A stretch of 49,667 nucleotides of DNA from Ardenticatenaceae bacterium (GCA_020634395.1 JACKBU010000031.1:1-49667); one strand, 5' to 3'; shown: positions 23,371 through 32,808, counted from the first letter of the stretch. Translations and numbers: made by a program. Notes: a model not told the origin generated them from the sequence alone.

Positions 23371-23973
23371 ATGGAACCCCTTTCGGCCACATTCCCGGAT
23401 GATCCCCTGGTTCTGTTTGCCGCCTGGTACCAGGCAGCCCAGGACCAACAACTGCCCCAACCCAACGCCATGAGCCTGGCTACTGTCTCCCCCGCCGGGG
23501 AAGTCTCCTCGCGGCTGGTGCTGCTGCGCACGTATGACCAGGCGGGTTTTGTGTTTTATACCGGCCTGGATACGCAAAAAGCCCACGACCTGGATCAACA
23601 CGCCCAGGCAGCCCTGCTTTTCCCGTGGCTGGGCATCAAGCGGCAGGTGCGGGTGCAGGGCACGGCCGTTAAACTCTCCAAAACCGAAGTGTGGCAGTAT
23701 TTCATCACCCGGCCGCGCGGCAGCCAGTTGGGGGCGTGGCTCACCCAATCCAGCGAAGTCATTTCCTCGCGCAGTGTGCTGCAAGCCAAAATGGCCGGCC
23801 TAAAAGAGAAGTTTCAGGCCGGGCAAATCCCGCTGCCCGCCGCCTGGGGCGGCTATCGCGTCCGGCCCTACCGCTACGAATTCTGGCAGGCCCAGGCCGA
23901 TGGGCTGGCCGACCGGCTGGCGTACACGCAGCAGGATGACGGCCGTTGGCTGCGCCAGCGCCTGATTCCCTAG
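23371..23973 (+). CDS. pdxH: Pyridoxamine 5'-phosphate oxidase
   Basis: The FMN-dependent last step of pyridoxal phosphate formation and salvage. About 200 aa with the family pattern: PNAMSLATVSPAGEVSSRLV, LLRTYDQAGFVFYTG, ALLFPWLGIKRQVRVQG (FMN-binding), SRSVLQAKMAGL and a C-terminal WGGYRVRPYRYEFWQ ending in WLRQRLIP, close to the canonical RL-x-P end. ATG 23371 is preferred; a GTG two codons earlier is possible. It starts right after the palindromic terminator. PLP supply has no obvious operon partner here. Confidence 0.92.
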   Translation: MEPLSATFPDDPLVLFAAWYQAAQDQQLPQPNAMSLATVSPAGEVSSRLVLLRTYDQAGFVFYTGLDTQKAHDLDQHAQAALLFPWLGIKRQVRVQGTAVKLSKTEVWQYFITRPRGSQLGAWLTQSSEVISSRSVLQAKMAGLKEKFQAGQIPLPAAWGGYRVRPYRYEFWQAQADGLADRLAYTQQDDGRWLRQRLIP

Positions 23974-24079
23974 TTGACAGTTGGCCGCAGATAGTCGATA
24001 GTTAACAGCTACCTGTAGTGTGTGAATTGTTTGACGGCGGTGAAACGGCCGTTTCAACCGCCCATCCCACAAAAGCCGC

Positions 24080-26041
24080 ATGGAAATTACAAACGAACGC
24101 CTGGAGTACCTGCAACTTCTGGCCCAAAAATATCCCTCCATCCAGGCCGCCTCCACCGAAATCATCGACCTCAGCGCCAAATTACAACTGCCCAAAGGCA
24201 CAGAGCACTTCGTCTCCGACATCCACGGCGAGTACGAAGCTTTTGCCCACGTCCTCAAAAACGGTTCCGGCTCCATCAAACGGCGCATCGACGAACTGTT
24301 CGTCTACGACATGGACGAGAAAGAAAAGCGCACCCTGGCCACCCTCATTTATTACCCGGAGAAAAAACTGGCCCACGTGCTGCCCCAAACCGACAACCCG
24401 GAAGCCTGGTATCGCATCACCCTCTTTCGCCTCATTCGCCTGTGCCGCAACCTGGCCTCCAAGTACACGCGCGCCGACGTGCGCGCCGCTTTGCCCGACG
24501 ACTTCACCAATATCATCGAAGAACTGCTGCACGAACAAGAAGGCAGCGACAATAAACACGAATACTACCGCAGCATCATCAACACCATCATTGCCACGGG
24601 TCAGGCCGGCGCTTTTATTGTAGCTCTGGCGGAATTGATTCAGCGCCTGGCAATTGCCCGCCTGCACGTTATCGGCGACATTTATGATCGCGGCCCAGGC
24701 GCCCACATCATCATGGATATGCTGATGGCCTACCATGAACTGGATATCCAGTGGGGCAACCACGATATTGTGTGGATGGGGGCAGCGGCTGGCAGCGCCG
24801 CCTGCATGGCCAACGTTATCCGCGCGGCGCTGCGCTATGCCAACATGGAGACTTTGGAACACGGCTATGCTTTGAGCATGCTGCCCCTGGCCACCTTTGC
24901 CATGGACGTGTACGGCGACGATCCCTGCGAATTGTTTCAGCCCAAAATCAGCGGCGACGAGCAGTTTACGCAGAACGAAATTCAGTTGATGGCCAAGATG
25001 CACAAAGCCATCACCATCATTCAGCTTAAGCTGGAGGCGCAAATCATTCAGCGACGGCCGCATTTTGAAATGCAAGACCGGCTGCTGCTGGACAAAATCG
25101 ATTTTGCGGCGGGTACGGTGGCGGTAAACGGCCGTGTCTACCCCCTGCTCGACACCCACTTCCCCACCATCGATCCAGACACCCCCTACGAACTCACCCC
25201 CGCCGAAGCCAACACTGTAGCCCGGCTGCAGCAATCATTTGCCATCAGCGAAAAATTGCAGCAGCACATTCGCTTTCTCTTTTCGCGGGGCAGCATGTAC
25301 CTGGTCTACAACGGCAATTTGCTCTATCACGGCTGCATTGCCATGGAAGAAGACGGCTCGTTCATGTCGGCGAGGGTGGCCGGGCAGGAATTCGCGGGCA
25401 AAGCGTTTATGGACCGGCTGGACCGGCTGGCGCGGCAGGGTTATTTCAGCACCGAACCGGCCGAAAAACGGTATGGCCAGGACGTGATGTGGTATTTGTG
25501 GAGCGGCGCCAAGTCGCCCATCTTTGGCAAAAACAAGATGGCGACCTTTGAACGCTACTTCATCGCCGATGAAAGCACCCATAAGGAAGAGAAAAACGCT
25601 TATTTTGCCTGGCGGGATAAGGAAGAAACGGCCGTTAAAATCCTGCGCGAATTCGGTCTGGATCCAGCCACGGCCCACATCATTAACGGCCACGTCCCGG
25701 TGCAGGTGCGCAAGGGCGAAAGCCCCATCAAAGCCGGCGGCAAACTGCTGGTGATTGACGGCGGTCTGGCCAAAGCCTACCACAAGATCACGGGCATCGC
25801 CGGCTACACCCTCATCTTCAACTCCTACGGCCTGCTGCTGGCTTCCCACGATCCCTTTGAATCGCAGCAGTTGGCGATTGAGGAAGGCATCGATATGCAA
25901 ACGCAAACCGAAATTCTGGAAAGCAACCGCATCCGCATTCGCGTCAAAGACACGGACGAAGGCCGGGCTATCCAGCAGCGCATCAACAACCTCAAAGACC
26001 TGCTGTCCGCCTACCGCACGGGGCTGATTAAAGAGGGCTAG
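24080..26041 (+). CDS. fbp: Fructose-1,6-bisphosphatase, class III
   Basis: The gluconeogenic phosphatase of the Firmicutes type, 653 aa, a calcineurin-like metallophosphoesterase. Metal-site motifs are SDIHGEYEAF (about 46), GDIYDRGPGAH (about 198), IQWGNHDIVW (about 218) and a later NGHVPVQVRKGESPIKAGG. The length matches the class III family and is unrelated to FbpA/GlpX. The spacer before it contains the palindrome TGAAACGGCCGTTTCA (24041-24056). No strong RBS is visible before the ATG. Confidence 0.93.
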   Translation: MEITNERLEYLQLLAQKYPSIQAASTEIIDLSAKLQLPKGTEHFVSDIHGEYEAFAHVLKNGSGSIKRRIDELFVYDMDEKEKRTLATLIYYPEKKLAHVLPQTDNPEAWYRITLFRLIRLCRNLASKYTRADVRAALPDDFTNIIEELLHEQEGSDNKHEYYRSIINTIIATGQAGAFIVALAELIQRLAIARLHVIGDIYDRGPGAHIIMDMLMAYHELDIQWGNHDIVWMGAAAGSAACMANVIRAALRYANMETLEHGYALSMLPLATFAMDVYGDDPCELFQPKISGDEQFTQNEIQLMAKMHKAITIIQLKLEAQIIQRRPHFEMQDRLLLDKIDFAAGTVAVNGRVYPLLDTHFPTIDPDTPYELTPAEANTVARLQQSFAISEKLQQHIRFLFSRGSMYLVYNGNLLYHGCIAMEEDGSFMSARVAGQEFAGKAFMDRLDRLARQGYFSTEPAEKRYGQDVMWYLWSGAKSPIFGKNKMATFERYFIADESTHKEEKNAYFAWRDKEETAVKILREFGLDPATAHIINGHVPVQVRKGESPIKAGGKLLVIDGGLAKAYHKITGIAGYTLIFNSYGLLLASHDPFESQQLAIEEGIDMQTQTEILESNRIRIRVKDTDEGRAIQQRINNLKDLLSAYRTGLIKEG

Positions 26042-26247
26042 CCAGTGTGCAGGCACCAGATTGAGTCAGTTAATTTTGCCGGCGTAGTGAAAATAGAGGA
26101 AACGGCCGTTTCCCGTACCCCACCACTTATTGCCCCCACCCCCGCCATCGGTTAGAATGCCCCCAGTGCAGCACCAAGGCTGGGCCTGAGAGAATGTAAC
26201 GCCTTTTCCCAATCTCCAGTCTGCAATCTCTTTTTTAGAGCAGTCCT

Positions 26248-27846
26248 TTGCTAGATACCACCGACATCACCCCCGAAGAACCACCCATGCCCGATTCCAT
26301 TCGCGAAGACAGCGGCGTGGTCAAGGCTGCCGCCATCCTGGCCGCGGGCAACGTAACCAGCCGCATCCTGGGGTTGGTCCGGGAAACAGTAAAAGCCAGC
26401 CTGTTTGGTGCGTCTGGGATGCTGGCCGCCTACGAAATCGCCGCCTACATCCCTATCAGTCTGTTTGATTTGATCATTGGCGGCATGGTGAACTCGTCGC
26501 TGGTGCCGGTATTTTCCGATTACGCGCCCAAAGAGCGGCGCGACGAGCTGTGGCGCGTGCTGAGCATGGTCCTCAGCGCAGCCATTGTCTTGCTGCTGGT
26601 TGTGGTGGGCATTGTCGAGATTTTTACGCCCCAAATTGCCTGGCTGATTGGCGCGCGTAATTTTACCGACCCGGAACTAACGGCCGTTTCCATCCACCTC
26701 ATGCGTCTGGCAGCGCCGGCCGTGCTGTTCTTAAGCGTGGCCAGCATCCTCACCGGCGCGCTCTATGCCCTCAAGCGCTTCACCATCCCCGCCTTCATCG
26801 GCGCGGTGCTGAATGGAGCCATCGTCATCGCCGCCCTGCTGCGCCCCGACCAGATCGAAAGCCTGGTGTGGGGTCTGCTGGCCGGTTCTTTCCTGCAAAT
26901 TGTGCTGCAGCTGCCGGCCATGCGTGAGGCCCGCCTGCGTTGGCAGTTTAACCTGCGCCACCCGGCCATCCGCCGCATCCTCAAGCTGTACGCGCCTATC
27001 GTGGCCGGGCTGGCGATTACCCAGCTCTCCATCGCGCTTAGCTACAATCTGGCCACCCGTACCGGCGACGACAGCGTGGCCTACATGCGTTTCGCGACCA
27101 CCCTGTACCAGTTTCCGTTGGGTTTGGTCGTTACAGCTCTCTCTGTCGCCATTTTGCCCACCCTGTCGCGCCAGGCCGAAAACCACCTGGAAGAATTCAA
27201 GCACACGCTCTCCGACGGCCTGCGGCTGGTGGTGACTCTGATTTTGCCGGCCACGGCCGGATTGTTTGCCCTGGCTCTGCCCATTGTGGCCCTGCTCTTT
27301 GAGCGTGGAGAATTTTCGGCAGCCGATACGCTGACCACAGCGCAGGTGCTGCGTTTTTATCTGCTGGGTCTTCCCTTTGCGGCCATCGACCAGATGTTGG
27401 TCTTTGCCTCTTACGCGCGCAAGGATACGCTGCGTCCGGCGCTGGTGGGCGTGGTGGCGATTGTTGTGTATCTGGGCACGGCCGTTTTGCTCATCGGCCC
27501 GCTGGGTCTGTACAGCCTGATGATCGCCGACGCCGTTAAGCACATCGTCCACATGCTGATCATGTCCTGGCTGTTGAACCGCTCGCTGCATGGCCTGCGC
27601 GGCTACGGCATCGCCACGGCAACCGTCAAGTCGTTGGGCGCGGCCGCCGTTACCGGGCTGGCGGCTTATGGGGTCATGGAACTGCTGCTGCCCATTTTGC
27701 CCTTGGACAGTTTGCTCAATCGTATCATCCTGGTTCTGGCTGGCGCTCTGGCCGGGCTTTTGGGCTACACGGTTATGGTTTTTGTGCTGGACATTAAGAT
27801 TGCCAAGTCTTTGCCCGCGCTCCTGCGGCGGCGAAAACCAGGGTAA
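26248..27846 (+). CDS. murJ: Lipid II flippase MurJ (MviN family)
   Basis: Exports lipid II for peptidoglycan synthesis. A 532-aa membrane protein with about 14 hydrophobic segments. The N-terminal signature is KAAAILAAGNVTSRILGLVR, then VKASLFGASGMLAAYEIAAY with GGMVNSSLVPVFSDY, the conserved MviN core. A TTG at 26248 or the ATG at 26287 (MPDSIREDSG) could start it; neither has a strong RBS and the ATG gives a more usual N-terminus. It occurs with an L,D-transpeptidase elsewhere in the window, fitting a walled cell. Confidence 0.9.
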   Translation: MLDTTDITPEEPPMPDSIREDSGVVKAAAILAAGNVTSRILGLVRETVKASLFGASGMLAAYEIAAYIPISLFDLIIGGMVNSSLVPVFSDYAPKERRDELWRVLSMVLSAAIVLLLVVVGIVEIFTPQIAWLIGARNFTDPELTAVSIHLMRLAAPAVLFLSVASILTGALYALKRFTIPAFIGAVLNGAIVIAALLRPDQIESLVWGLLAGSFLQIVLQLPAMREARLRWQFNLRHPAIRRILKLYAPIVAGLAITQLSIALSYNLATRTGDDSVAYMRFATTLYQFPLGLVVTALSVAILPTLSRQAENHLEEFKHTLSDGLRLVVTLILPATAGLFALALPIVALLFERGEFSAADTLTTAQVLRFYLLGLPFAAIDQMLVFASYARKDTLRPALVGVVAIVVYLGTAVLLIGPLGLYSLMIADAVKHIVHMLIMSWLLNRSLHGLRGYGIATATVKSLGAAAVTGLAAYGVMELLLPILPLDSLLNRIILVLAGALAGLLGYTVMVFVLDIKIAKSLPALLRRRKPG

Positions 27847-27941
27847 TTGTTTACCGTTCTTTTTCTGTCGGGTAAAATCTAAGGGCAGTATCGTGATAAT
27901 CTCATCGGCTTCGTGCCGATATTCAATGGGAGAAAACGGCC

Positions 27942-28751
27942 GTGATAGAAAAATCTTACCAACTCGTCGTGCTAAGAGGTCCACATTCCGGGCAAACCTA
28001 TCCGCTTACCCAACCTGCTTTCTCCCTGGGGCGCGACCCCGCGGCCGACATTGTCTTTGACGACCCCGAAGTTTCGCGCCTTCACGCCCGCCTCGTTGAA
28101 ACAGAAGATGGCTACCGCCTGGAAGATCTGGGCAGCACCAACGGCACGTTTGTCAACGGCCGTAATATCAGCGCCGGCCCCGTTCTGTTGGAACCGGCCC
28201 AGGAAATTCAGTTGGGCAGCAGCATCGTCCTGCTGTTCGAACTGGTGGAAATCTCGACAGAGTTGCCGGGGGAAGGGACGGCATCGCCAGCCGCAGAAGA
28301 AGGAGCAGGCGAAACGGCCGTTCTCCCCACCTCGCTTCCGGCCACAACCGAACCACTCGCTGCCGCTGAGCCGCCCCCCGACGACGAATCCGTCGACCCC
28401 ATGCTGCCGCCGGACTTCGACGACGTGGCTGACTTCGAGAAACTCCCCACCTTGCGCCAGCTCCAAGACACATTCGCCGAAAACGAGCCAGACCTATCCG
28501 ACTTGCCCGAAATGCCCGAGCTTCCAGACCTGAGCGCCGAGCCGCCCGTGCAAAAAGCAGCGCCGCGCGTGGTTTCCGACGATGACGCAGCCATGCCGCC
28601 GCTGCCGGCACGCCCTAATTCTAACCGGCGGCTGGTGGGCATTCTTACGGCCGTTCTCCTTATTTTGCTGTGCTGCTGCTGCGGCTTCTTGATCGTCATG
28701 TACCAGTGGGGCGGCGACTGGCTGCTGCGCCAGATGCAATTAATCCCCTGA
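27942..28751 (+). CDS. FHA-domain membrane-anchored protein
   Basis: A 269-aa protein. The N-terminal FHA domain (about 10-100) shows FSLGRDPAADIVFDD, VSRLHARL and DLGSTNGTFVNGR, the phosphothreonine-binding loops. A long acidic Pro/Ala/Glu linker follows (about 105-225). One C-terminal membrane helix, with Cys-Cys-Cys-Cys inside (LVGILTAVLLILLCCCCGF), ends the protein. The FHA domain thus faces the cytoplasm and probably recruits a protein phosphorylated by a Ser/Thr kinase; no kinase is in the window. The start is a GTG that is itself part of an ACGGCCGT copy (27936-27943). Confidence 0.88.
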   Translation: MIEKSYQLVVLRGPHSGQTYPLTQPAFSLGRDPAADIVFDDPEVSRLHARLVETEDGYRLEDLGSTNGTFVNGRNISAGPVLLEPAQEIQLGSSIVLLFELVEISTELPGEGTASPAAEEGAGETAVLPTSLPATTEPLAAAEPPPDDESVDPMLPPDFDDVADFEKLPTLRQLQDTFAENEPDLSDLPEMPELPDLSAEPPVQKAAPRVVSDDDAAMPPLPARPNSNRRLVGILTAVLLILLCCCCGFLIVMYQWGGDWLLRQMQLIP

Positions 28752-28753
28752 CC

Positions 28754-28783
28754 TTTACGCGCAAGCTAAGAAGGCTTTATAAT
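28754..28783 (+). promoter_or_regulatory. Candidate promoter before acyl-CoA-ligase-like gene
   Basis: TTTACG (28754-28759) and TATAAT (28778-28783) with 18 bp between. The -10 is perfect and the -35 matches 4 of 6. Transcription would begin near 28790, so the hairpin at 28801-28824 would form at the 5' end of the mRNA. Confidence 0.5.
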
Positions 28784-28800
28784 CCAATCAGGCATAGAGA

Positions 28801-28824
28801 GGCTGCGAGTTGGTACTCGCAGCC
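28801..28824 (+). repeat. Perfect 10-bp hairpin in mRNA leader
   Basis: GGCTGCGAGT, loop TGGT, ACTCGCAGCC. No U-run follows, so it is not a standard terminator. It lies about 10 nt after the predicted transcription start and 44 nt before the ATG at 28868. It may stabilise the leader or be a protein site. Confidence 0.7.
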
Positions 28825-28867
28825 AGCAGTGTTCCTCTACGGCCGTTCTGCCAAAAGGATCACCGCG

Positions 28868-30298
28868 ATGGACAATACCTGGCTACCAAACGACGACGAT
28901 CGGGGACCGGATTCACTGAGTTACCCGGTTCTTCCCCTGGACCATTTCCTCCTGCATGCCGCCCACAAATACCCGCAGCGCACGGCCACCCTCTTTCCTG
29001 CCCCCACCAACGGCCGTCTGTCCGCCGCCCGGCTGTCCTACAAACAGCTTAACCAGGCCGTCAATCACTTTGCCACCGGGCTGCAGCAGTTGGGCGTAAA
29101 AAAAGGCGACCGGGTCGCTCTGGCTTTGCCCAACTGCCCGCAGTTTATCATCGCCGCTTACGCCACCTGGCGCATTGGCGGCATCGTCGTTGGCCTCAAT
29201 CCCTTTGCCCGCCCGGCCGACCTGGCCCACATGCTCGATGACTCCGGCAGCGAAACGCTGGTTATCCGCCGCCGCCTCTATGCGCGCATCCAGAGTATTC
29301 GCAGCCGCACCAATCTGCAGCAAGTGATCGTCAGCCGCACATCCGACTACCTGCCCTGGCCGGCCGCCACGGCCGAATTGCTAAAAGATCCTTTCCTGCC
29401 GCGCACCAAAGGGGCCAGCCGCACGTCGACCGTGCCTTTTCAGCGCCTGCTGCGTGGGAAAACCACGCGGCTGCGGCTGATTGAAGTGATGCCGCCGGAC
29501 ACGGCCGTTATCCTCTACCCCCACACACGTGCCCGCAACCAGCCGGGCATCAGCCTCAGCCACCGCAATCTGGTCACCAACATCACCATGATCAACCACC
29601 GGCTGGGGACCAAAGCCGGCCAGGAAGTCGCCCTGGGTATGATGCCCTTTTACGATGCCTTTGGCTTAACGGCCGTCCTTTGTACGGCCGTTGCCCAGGC
29701 CGCCACGCTCATCCTGCTGCCCAATCCCCGCGATATCGGCCAGGCAGTACGCGCCCTGGAACAGTTCCACGTCACCTACTTGCCGGGCGTGCCCAAGCTG
29801 CTGGCGGCCCTGCTGCAGCACAGCCAGCAAAAGAAGGGCAGTTTCGCCGCCGTCCGCCTGGTCCTCAGCAGCAAGTCCACCCTGCCCTTGCCGCTGCGCC
29901 AGCAGTTTGAAGCCGTGACCAGCGGGCGGCTGCTGAACGCCTACGGCCTGACCGAAGCCAGCGGCCTGGTCGCCATTGACCCATGGCAGCATCCCCGGCC
30001 GCAGGCAGTGGGCCTGCCGCTGCCGGACACCGAAGTGCAAATCGCCGACGTGGCCTTTGGCACGCAGGCGCTGCCTATTGGCGAAATCGGCGAAGTGGTG
30101 GTGCGCGGGCCGCAGGTGATGGCCGGCTACTGGCAGCGCCCCGAAGTTACGGCCGAAGTGGTGCGGGTCGGGCCAGACGGCAGTCCCGGCTGGTTATACA
30201 CCGGCGATCTTGGCTTTCTGGACAGCGCCGGTTATCTGCACATCACCACGCCGCGCCAGGACCCCATCACCCGGGGCATGAACCGCCTGGAGTTGTAG
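28868..30298 (+). CDS. Degenerate acyl-CoA ligase (AMP-binding) family protein
   Basis: A 476-aa homologue of long-chain acyl-CoA synthetases. It retains YKQLNQAVNHFATGLQQLGV, KGDRVALALPNCPQF, NAYGLTEASG and YTGDLGFLD. The ATP-grasping loop, usually Y-T-S-G-T-T-G-x-P-K-G, reads ILYPHTRARNQPGISLSH, so the Thr/Ser/Gly/Lys residues are gone. The protein stops at PRQDPITRGMNRLEL, where the hinge and C-terminal catalytic domain (about 100 aa with the catalytic Lys) should begin. Either it binds acyl groups or adenylates without activation, or it is a decaying copy. The reading frame is otherwise clean and carries several ACGGCCGT copies. ATG 28868 is used because upstream in-frame sequence overlaps the FHA gene and the promoter. 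Confidence 0.8.
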   Translation: MDNTWLPNDDDRGPDSLSYPVLPLDHFLLHAAHKYPQRTATLFPAPTNGRLSAARLSYKQLNQAVNHFATGLQQLGVKKGDRVALALPNCPQFIIAAYATWRIGGIVVGLNPFARPADLAHMLDDSGSETLVIRRRLYARIQSIRSRTNLQQVIVSRTSDYLPWPAATAELLKDPFLPRTKGASRTSTVPFQRLLRGKTTRLRLIEVMPPDTAVILYPHTRARNQPGISLSHRNLVTNITMINHRLGTKAGQEVALGMMPFYDAFGLTAVLCTAVAQAATLILLPNPRDIGQAVRALEQFHVTYLPGVPKLLAALLQHSQQKKGSFAAVRLVLSSKSTLPLPLRQQFEAVTSGRLLNAYGLTEASGLVAIDPWQHPRPQAVGLPLPDTEVQIADVAFGTQALPIGEIGEVVVRGPQVMAGYWQRPEVTAEVVRVGPDGSPGWLYTGDLGFLDSAGYLHITTPRQDPITRGMNRLEL

Positions 30299-30439
30299 CC
30301 CCAAAGGTCATAGCGCCGCTGTGACCTGCGCCGTGACTTCCCGCACATGCGTCAGCCTCCCATACCTGTTATCCTGAAAACGAAATGAAGCCTGCCGGAC
30401 GTCCGGCCTGTATTTTACTCGACCAACGTGTAGGAGTTC

Positions 30440-31390
30440 ATGATGTCTGAACCAATTTTGCTGACGAAAGACCTGAAGAAATCTTATGGCGATGTAGAAG
30501 CCGTCCGGGGTATCTCTTTCAGCGTGCTGCGCGGGGAGATTTTTAGCCTGTTGGGGCCGAACGGGGCCGGCAAGACCACCACGATTTCCATGTTGAGCTG
30601 CCTGCTAACGCCCAGCAGCGGCACGGCCGTTATCGACGGCCACACCATCCCCCAGGACAACCTGGCGATTCGCCAGATCATCGGTGTGGTGCCGCAGGAA
30701 ATCGCTCTGTACGATGATCTGACCGCCCGCCAAAACCTCCACTTCTGGGGCCAGATGTACAACATGAAAGGCAAAGCCCTCAAGCAGCGCATCGACGAAG
30801 TGCTGGAGCAGGTCAATCTGAGCGACCGGGCCGACGACCGCGTGGAAACCTACTCCGGCGGCATGAAACGGCGGATCAACATCGCCGTGGGCCTGCTGCA
30901 CAAACCCCGCCTGCTGTTCATGGACGAGCCGACGGTGGGCATCGACCCGCAAAGCCGGCGGCGTATTCTGGACATGGTGCGCGAACTGCGCGACCAGGGC
31001 ATGACGGTGTTGTATACCACCCACTACATGGAAGAAGCCGAGGAGCTGTCGGACCGGGTGGGCATTATCGATCACGGCCGTCTCATCGCCCTGGGCACGC
31101 AAGAAGAACTAAAACAGGTCGTGGGCCAGCAGGAAACCGTGCGCCTCAGCTTTGGCGAGGGGCACGAAGCCAACGGCCACGCCGACATGTTCCACGGCAC
31201 AGATGGCATCCTGGCCGCCAGTTCCGTCAACGGCGAGATCGTCCTCTCCGTCAAGGAAGCAGCGGCCGTGCTGCCCGCCATCGTCACCCGGACCAACAGC
31301 GCCGGGCTGCCCCTGCGCACCATCGAAATTGAGGAGCCAAACCTGGAGGCGGTGTTCCTCCACCTGACGGGCCGCGCCCTCCGGGATTAG
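30440..31390 (+). CDS. ABC-2-type exporter ATP-binding protein
   Basis: A 316-aa ATPase powering the two permeases downstream. Walker A is LLGPNGAGKTTT, the Q-loop is VVPQE, the signature is YSGGMKRRINIA, Walker B is RLLFMDEPTVGID and the H-loop is YTTHYMEEAEE. The C-terminal 80 residues form the regulatory extension seen in NatA/CcmA-like drug or Na+ exporters. AGGAG lies 5 bp before the ATG. It forms an operon with 31487-34023, separated by a 96-bp spacer holding three 21-bp repeats. The substrate is unknown. Confidence 0.92.
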   Translation: MMSEPILLTKDLKKSYGDVEAVRGISFSVLRGEIFSLLGPNGAGKTTTISMLSCLLTPSSGTAVIDGHTIPQDNLAIRQIIGVVPQEIALYDDLTARQNLHFWGQMYNMKGKALKQRIDEVLEQVNLSDRADDRVETYSGGMKRRINIAVGLLHKPRLLFMDEPTVGIDPQSRRRILDMVRELRDQGMTVLYTTHYMEEAEELSDRVGIIDHGRLIALGTQEELKQVVGQQETVRLSFGEGHEANGHADMFHGTDGILAASSVNGEIVLSVKEAAAVLPAIVTRTNSAGLPLRTIEIEEPNLEAVFLHLTGRALRD

Positions 31391-31411
31391 GCCGGTGGGC
31401 CACTTTACCCG

Positions 31412-31474
31412 GATGGAAGCCTCATCCACCTCGATGGAAGTCTTATCCATCTGGATGGAAGGATCATCAGAGAA
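31412..31474 (+). repeat. Three tandem 21-bp repeats between ABC genes
   Basis: Units at 31412-31432, 31433-31453 and 31454-31474, each beginning GATGGAAG and containing an ATCC(A) block (GATGGAAGTCTTATCCATC can fold as a small hairpin). They fill most of the spacer between the ATPase stop and the first permease start. A possible mRNA processing or expression-tuning element. Confidence 0.8.
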
Positions 31475-31486
31475 GGAAGCATTTCC

Positions 31487-32755
31487 ATGAATAAAATCTG
31501 GCAAATCGGCTGGAAAGATTTGATTGTACTGTTTCGGGATCGCGGCGCGCTGATTCTGATGTTGGGCGCGCCCTTTGTGCTGACGTTGGGCCTGGGGCTG
31601 GTCACCGGATCGTTTTCCGGCGGCAGCAGCAGCGGGCTGGCCGGCATCCCGGTGGTGATTGTGAACCAGGACAGCGGCCAGTTGGGGCAGGCGTTGGTCG
31701 ATGTGTTTTCCGCGCCGGATCTGGCGGAACTGGTGGCAGCGGAAACGGCCGTATCCCCCACCGCCGCCCGCCAGCTTGTCGATGAAGATGAAATCGCCGC
31801 CGCCGTCATCATCCCCGCTGGCTTCACCGCCAGCATCCTGCCCGACGGCAGCGGCCAGATGGGCACAGTGGCAGCGATTGAAGTGTATACCAACCCGGCC
31901 CGGCCCATCAGCGCCGGCGTGGTCCGCAGCATCGTGCAGAGTTTCGTCCAGCAGGTAGAGACCGGCATGGTGAGTGTGAACGTAGCGATGGCGCAGTTGG
32001 TGCAAAACGGCCGTGTCACCCCCACCGACACCGACGCCCTGGTAACCCTGGGACAGGCAATGGGCCAGCGCCTGATCAACGACGACACCACCGCGCCGGT
32101 CATCCGCATCGCCCGCGACGAAGCCGCCGCCGCTGCGGCGGCCGCCAACCCCAACTTCCTGGCCTACATCGCCCCTGGCATGGCCGTCGCCTTCCTTATG
32201 TACACCGTCGCCCTAGGCGGCCGCAGCATCTTGACCGAACGCGACAAAGGCACACTGGCACGCCTGCTCGTCTCGCCTACCTCCACGATCCAGGTGATGG
32301 CCGGGAAAGTCATTGGCATTTTCCTGACCGGCGTGGCCCAGGTAAGCGTACTCATCGCCGCCAGCAGCCTGCTGTTTGGCCTGCGCTGGGGCAGTCTGCC
32401 CGGCGTCATCCTGCTGATTGTGACCGTTTCGGCCGCAGCCACAGGCTGGGGGCTGCTGCTGGCCTCCGTCGCCAGCCGGCCCAGCCAGGTATCCAGCATG
32501 GGCACAGCCCTGATGCTCGTCTTTGGCATCTTGGGCGGCAGCTTTATCCAGATCCCATTCACCGGTTTCCTGGCGCAGTTAAGCAAAATTACGCCCAATG
32601 CCTGGGCCATCGAAGGGTTCACCTCGCTGAGCCAGGGCGCTTCGCTCAGTGACATTCTGCCCATCCTGGCCGCCCTGATGGTGATGGCTGTGGTGTTGTT
32701 TGGCACGGCCGTTTTCATCTTCCAACGCCGCGCCGGCGCCCTGGTCGCCCGGTGA
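31487..32755 (+). CDS. ABC-2-type exporter permease 1
   Basis: A 422-aa membrane subunit. One N-terminal helix (about 22-42) is followed by a large extracytoplasmic loop (about 45-215) with VVIVNQDSGQLGQALVDVF and then five helices from about residue 223. This is the YhgE/NatB-like ABC2_membrane_3 layout. AAGGAAG lies upstream of the ATG. It pairs with the next, paralogous gene to make a heterodimeric exporter. Confidence 0.88.
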   Translation: MNKIWQIGWKDLIVLFRDRGALILMLGAPFVLTLGLGLVTGSFSGGSSSGLAGIPVVIVNQDSGQLGQALVDVFSAPDLAELVAAETAVSPTAARQLVDEDEIAAAVIIPAGFTASILPDGSGQMGTVAAIEVYTNPARPISAGVVRSIVQSFVQQVETGMVSVNVAMAQLVQNGRVTPTDTDALVTLGQAMGQRLINDDTTAPVIRIARDEAAAAAAAANPNFLAYIAPGMAVAFLMYTVALGGRSILTERDKGTLARLLVSPTSTIQVMAGKVIGIFLTGVAQVSVLIAASSLLFGLRWGSLPGVILLIVTVSAAATGWGLLLASVASRPSQVSSMGTALMLVFGILGGSFIQIPFTGFLAQLSKITPNAWAIEGFTSLSQGASLSDILPILAALMVMAVVLFGTAVFIFQRRAGALVAR

Positions 32756-32808
32756 AGCGGGCAGCGCGTGAGTCCGGCTGCAGTCCCACTATGAATCACG
32801 GAGGTCCC

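Noticed and set aside
24182..25234. 350-codon minus-strand frame opposite fbp
   Set aside because: Shadow of class III fructose bisphosphatase, without start signals.
26731..27984. 417-codon minus-strand frame opposite murJ
   Set aside because: Gln/His/Arg-rich low-complexity shadow of a clear MurJ gene.
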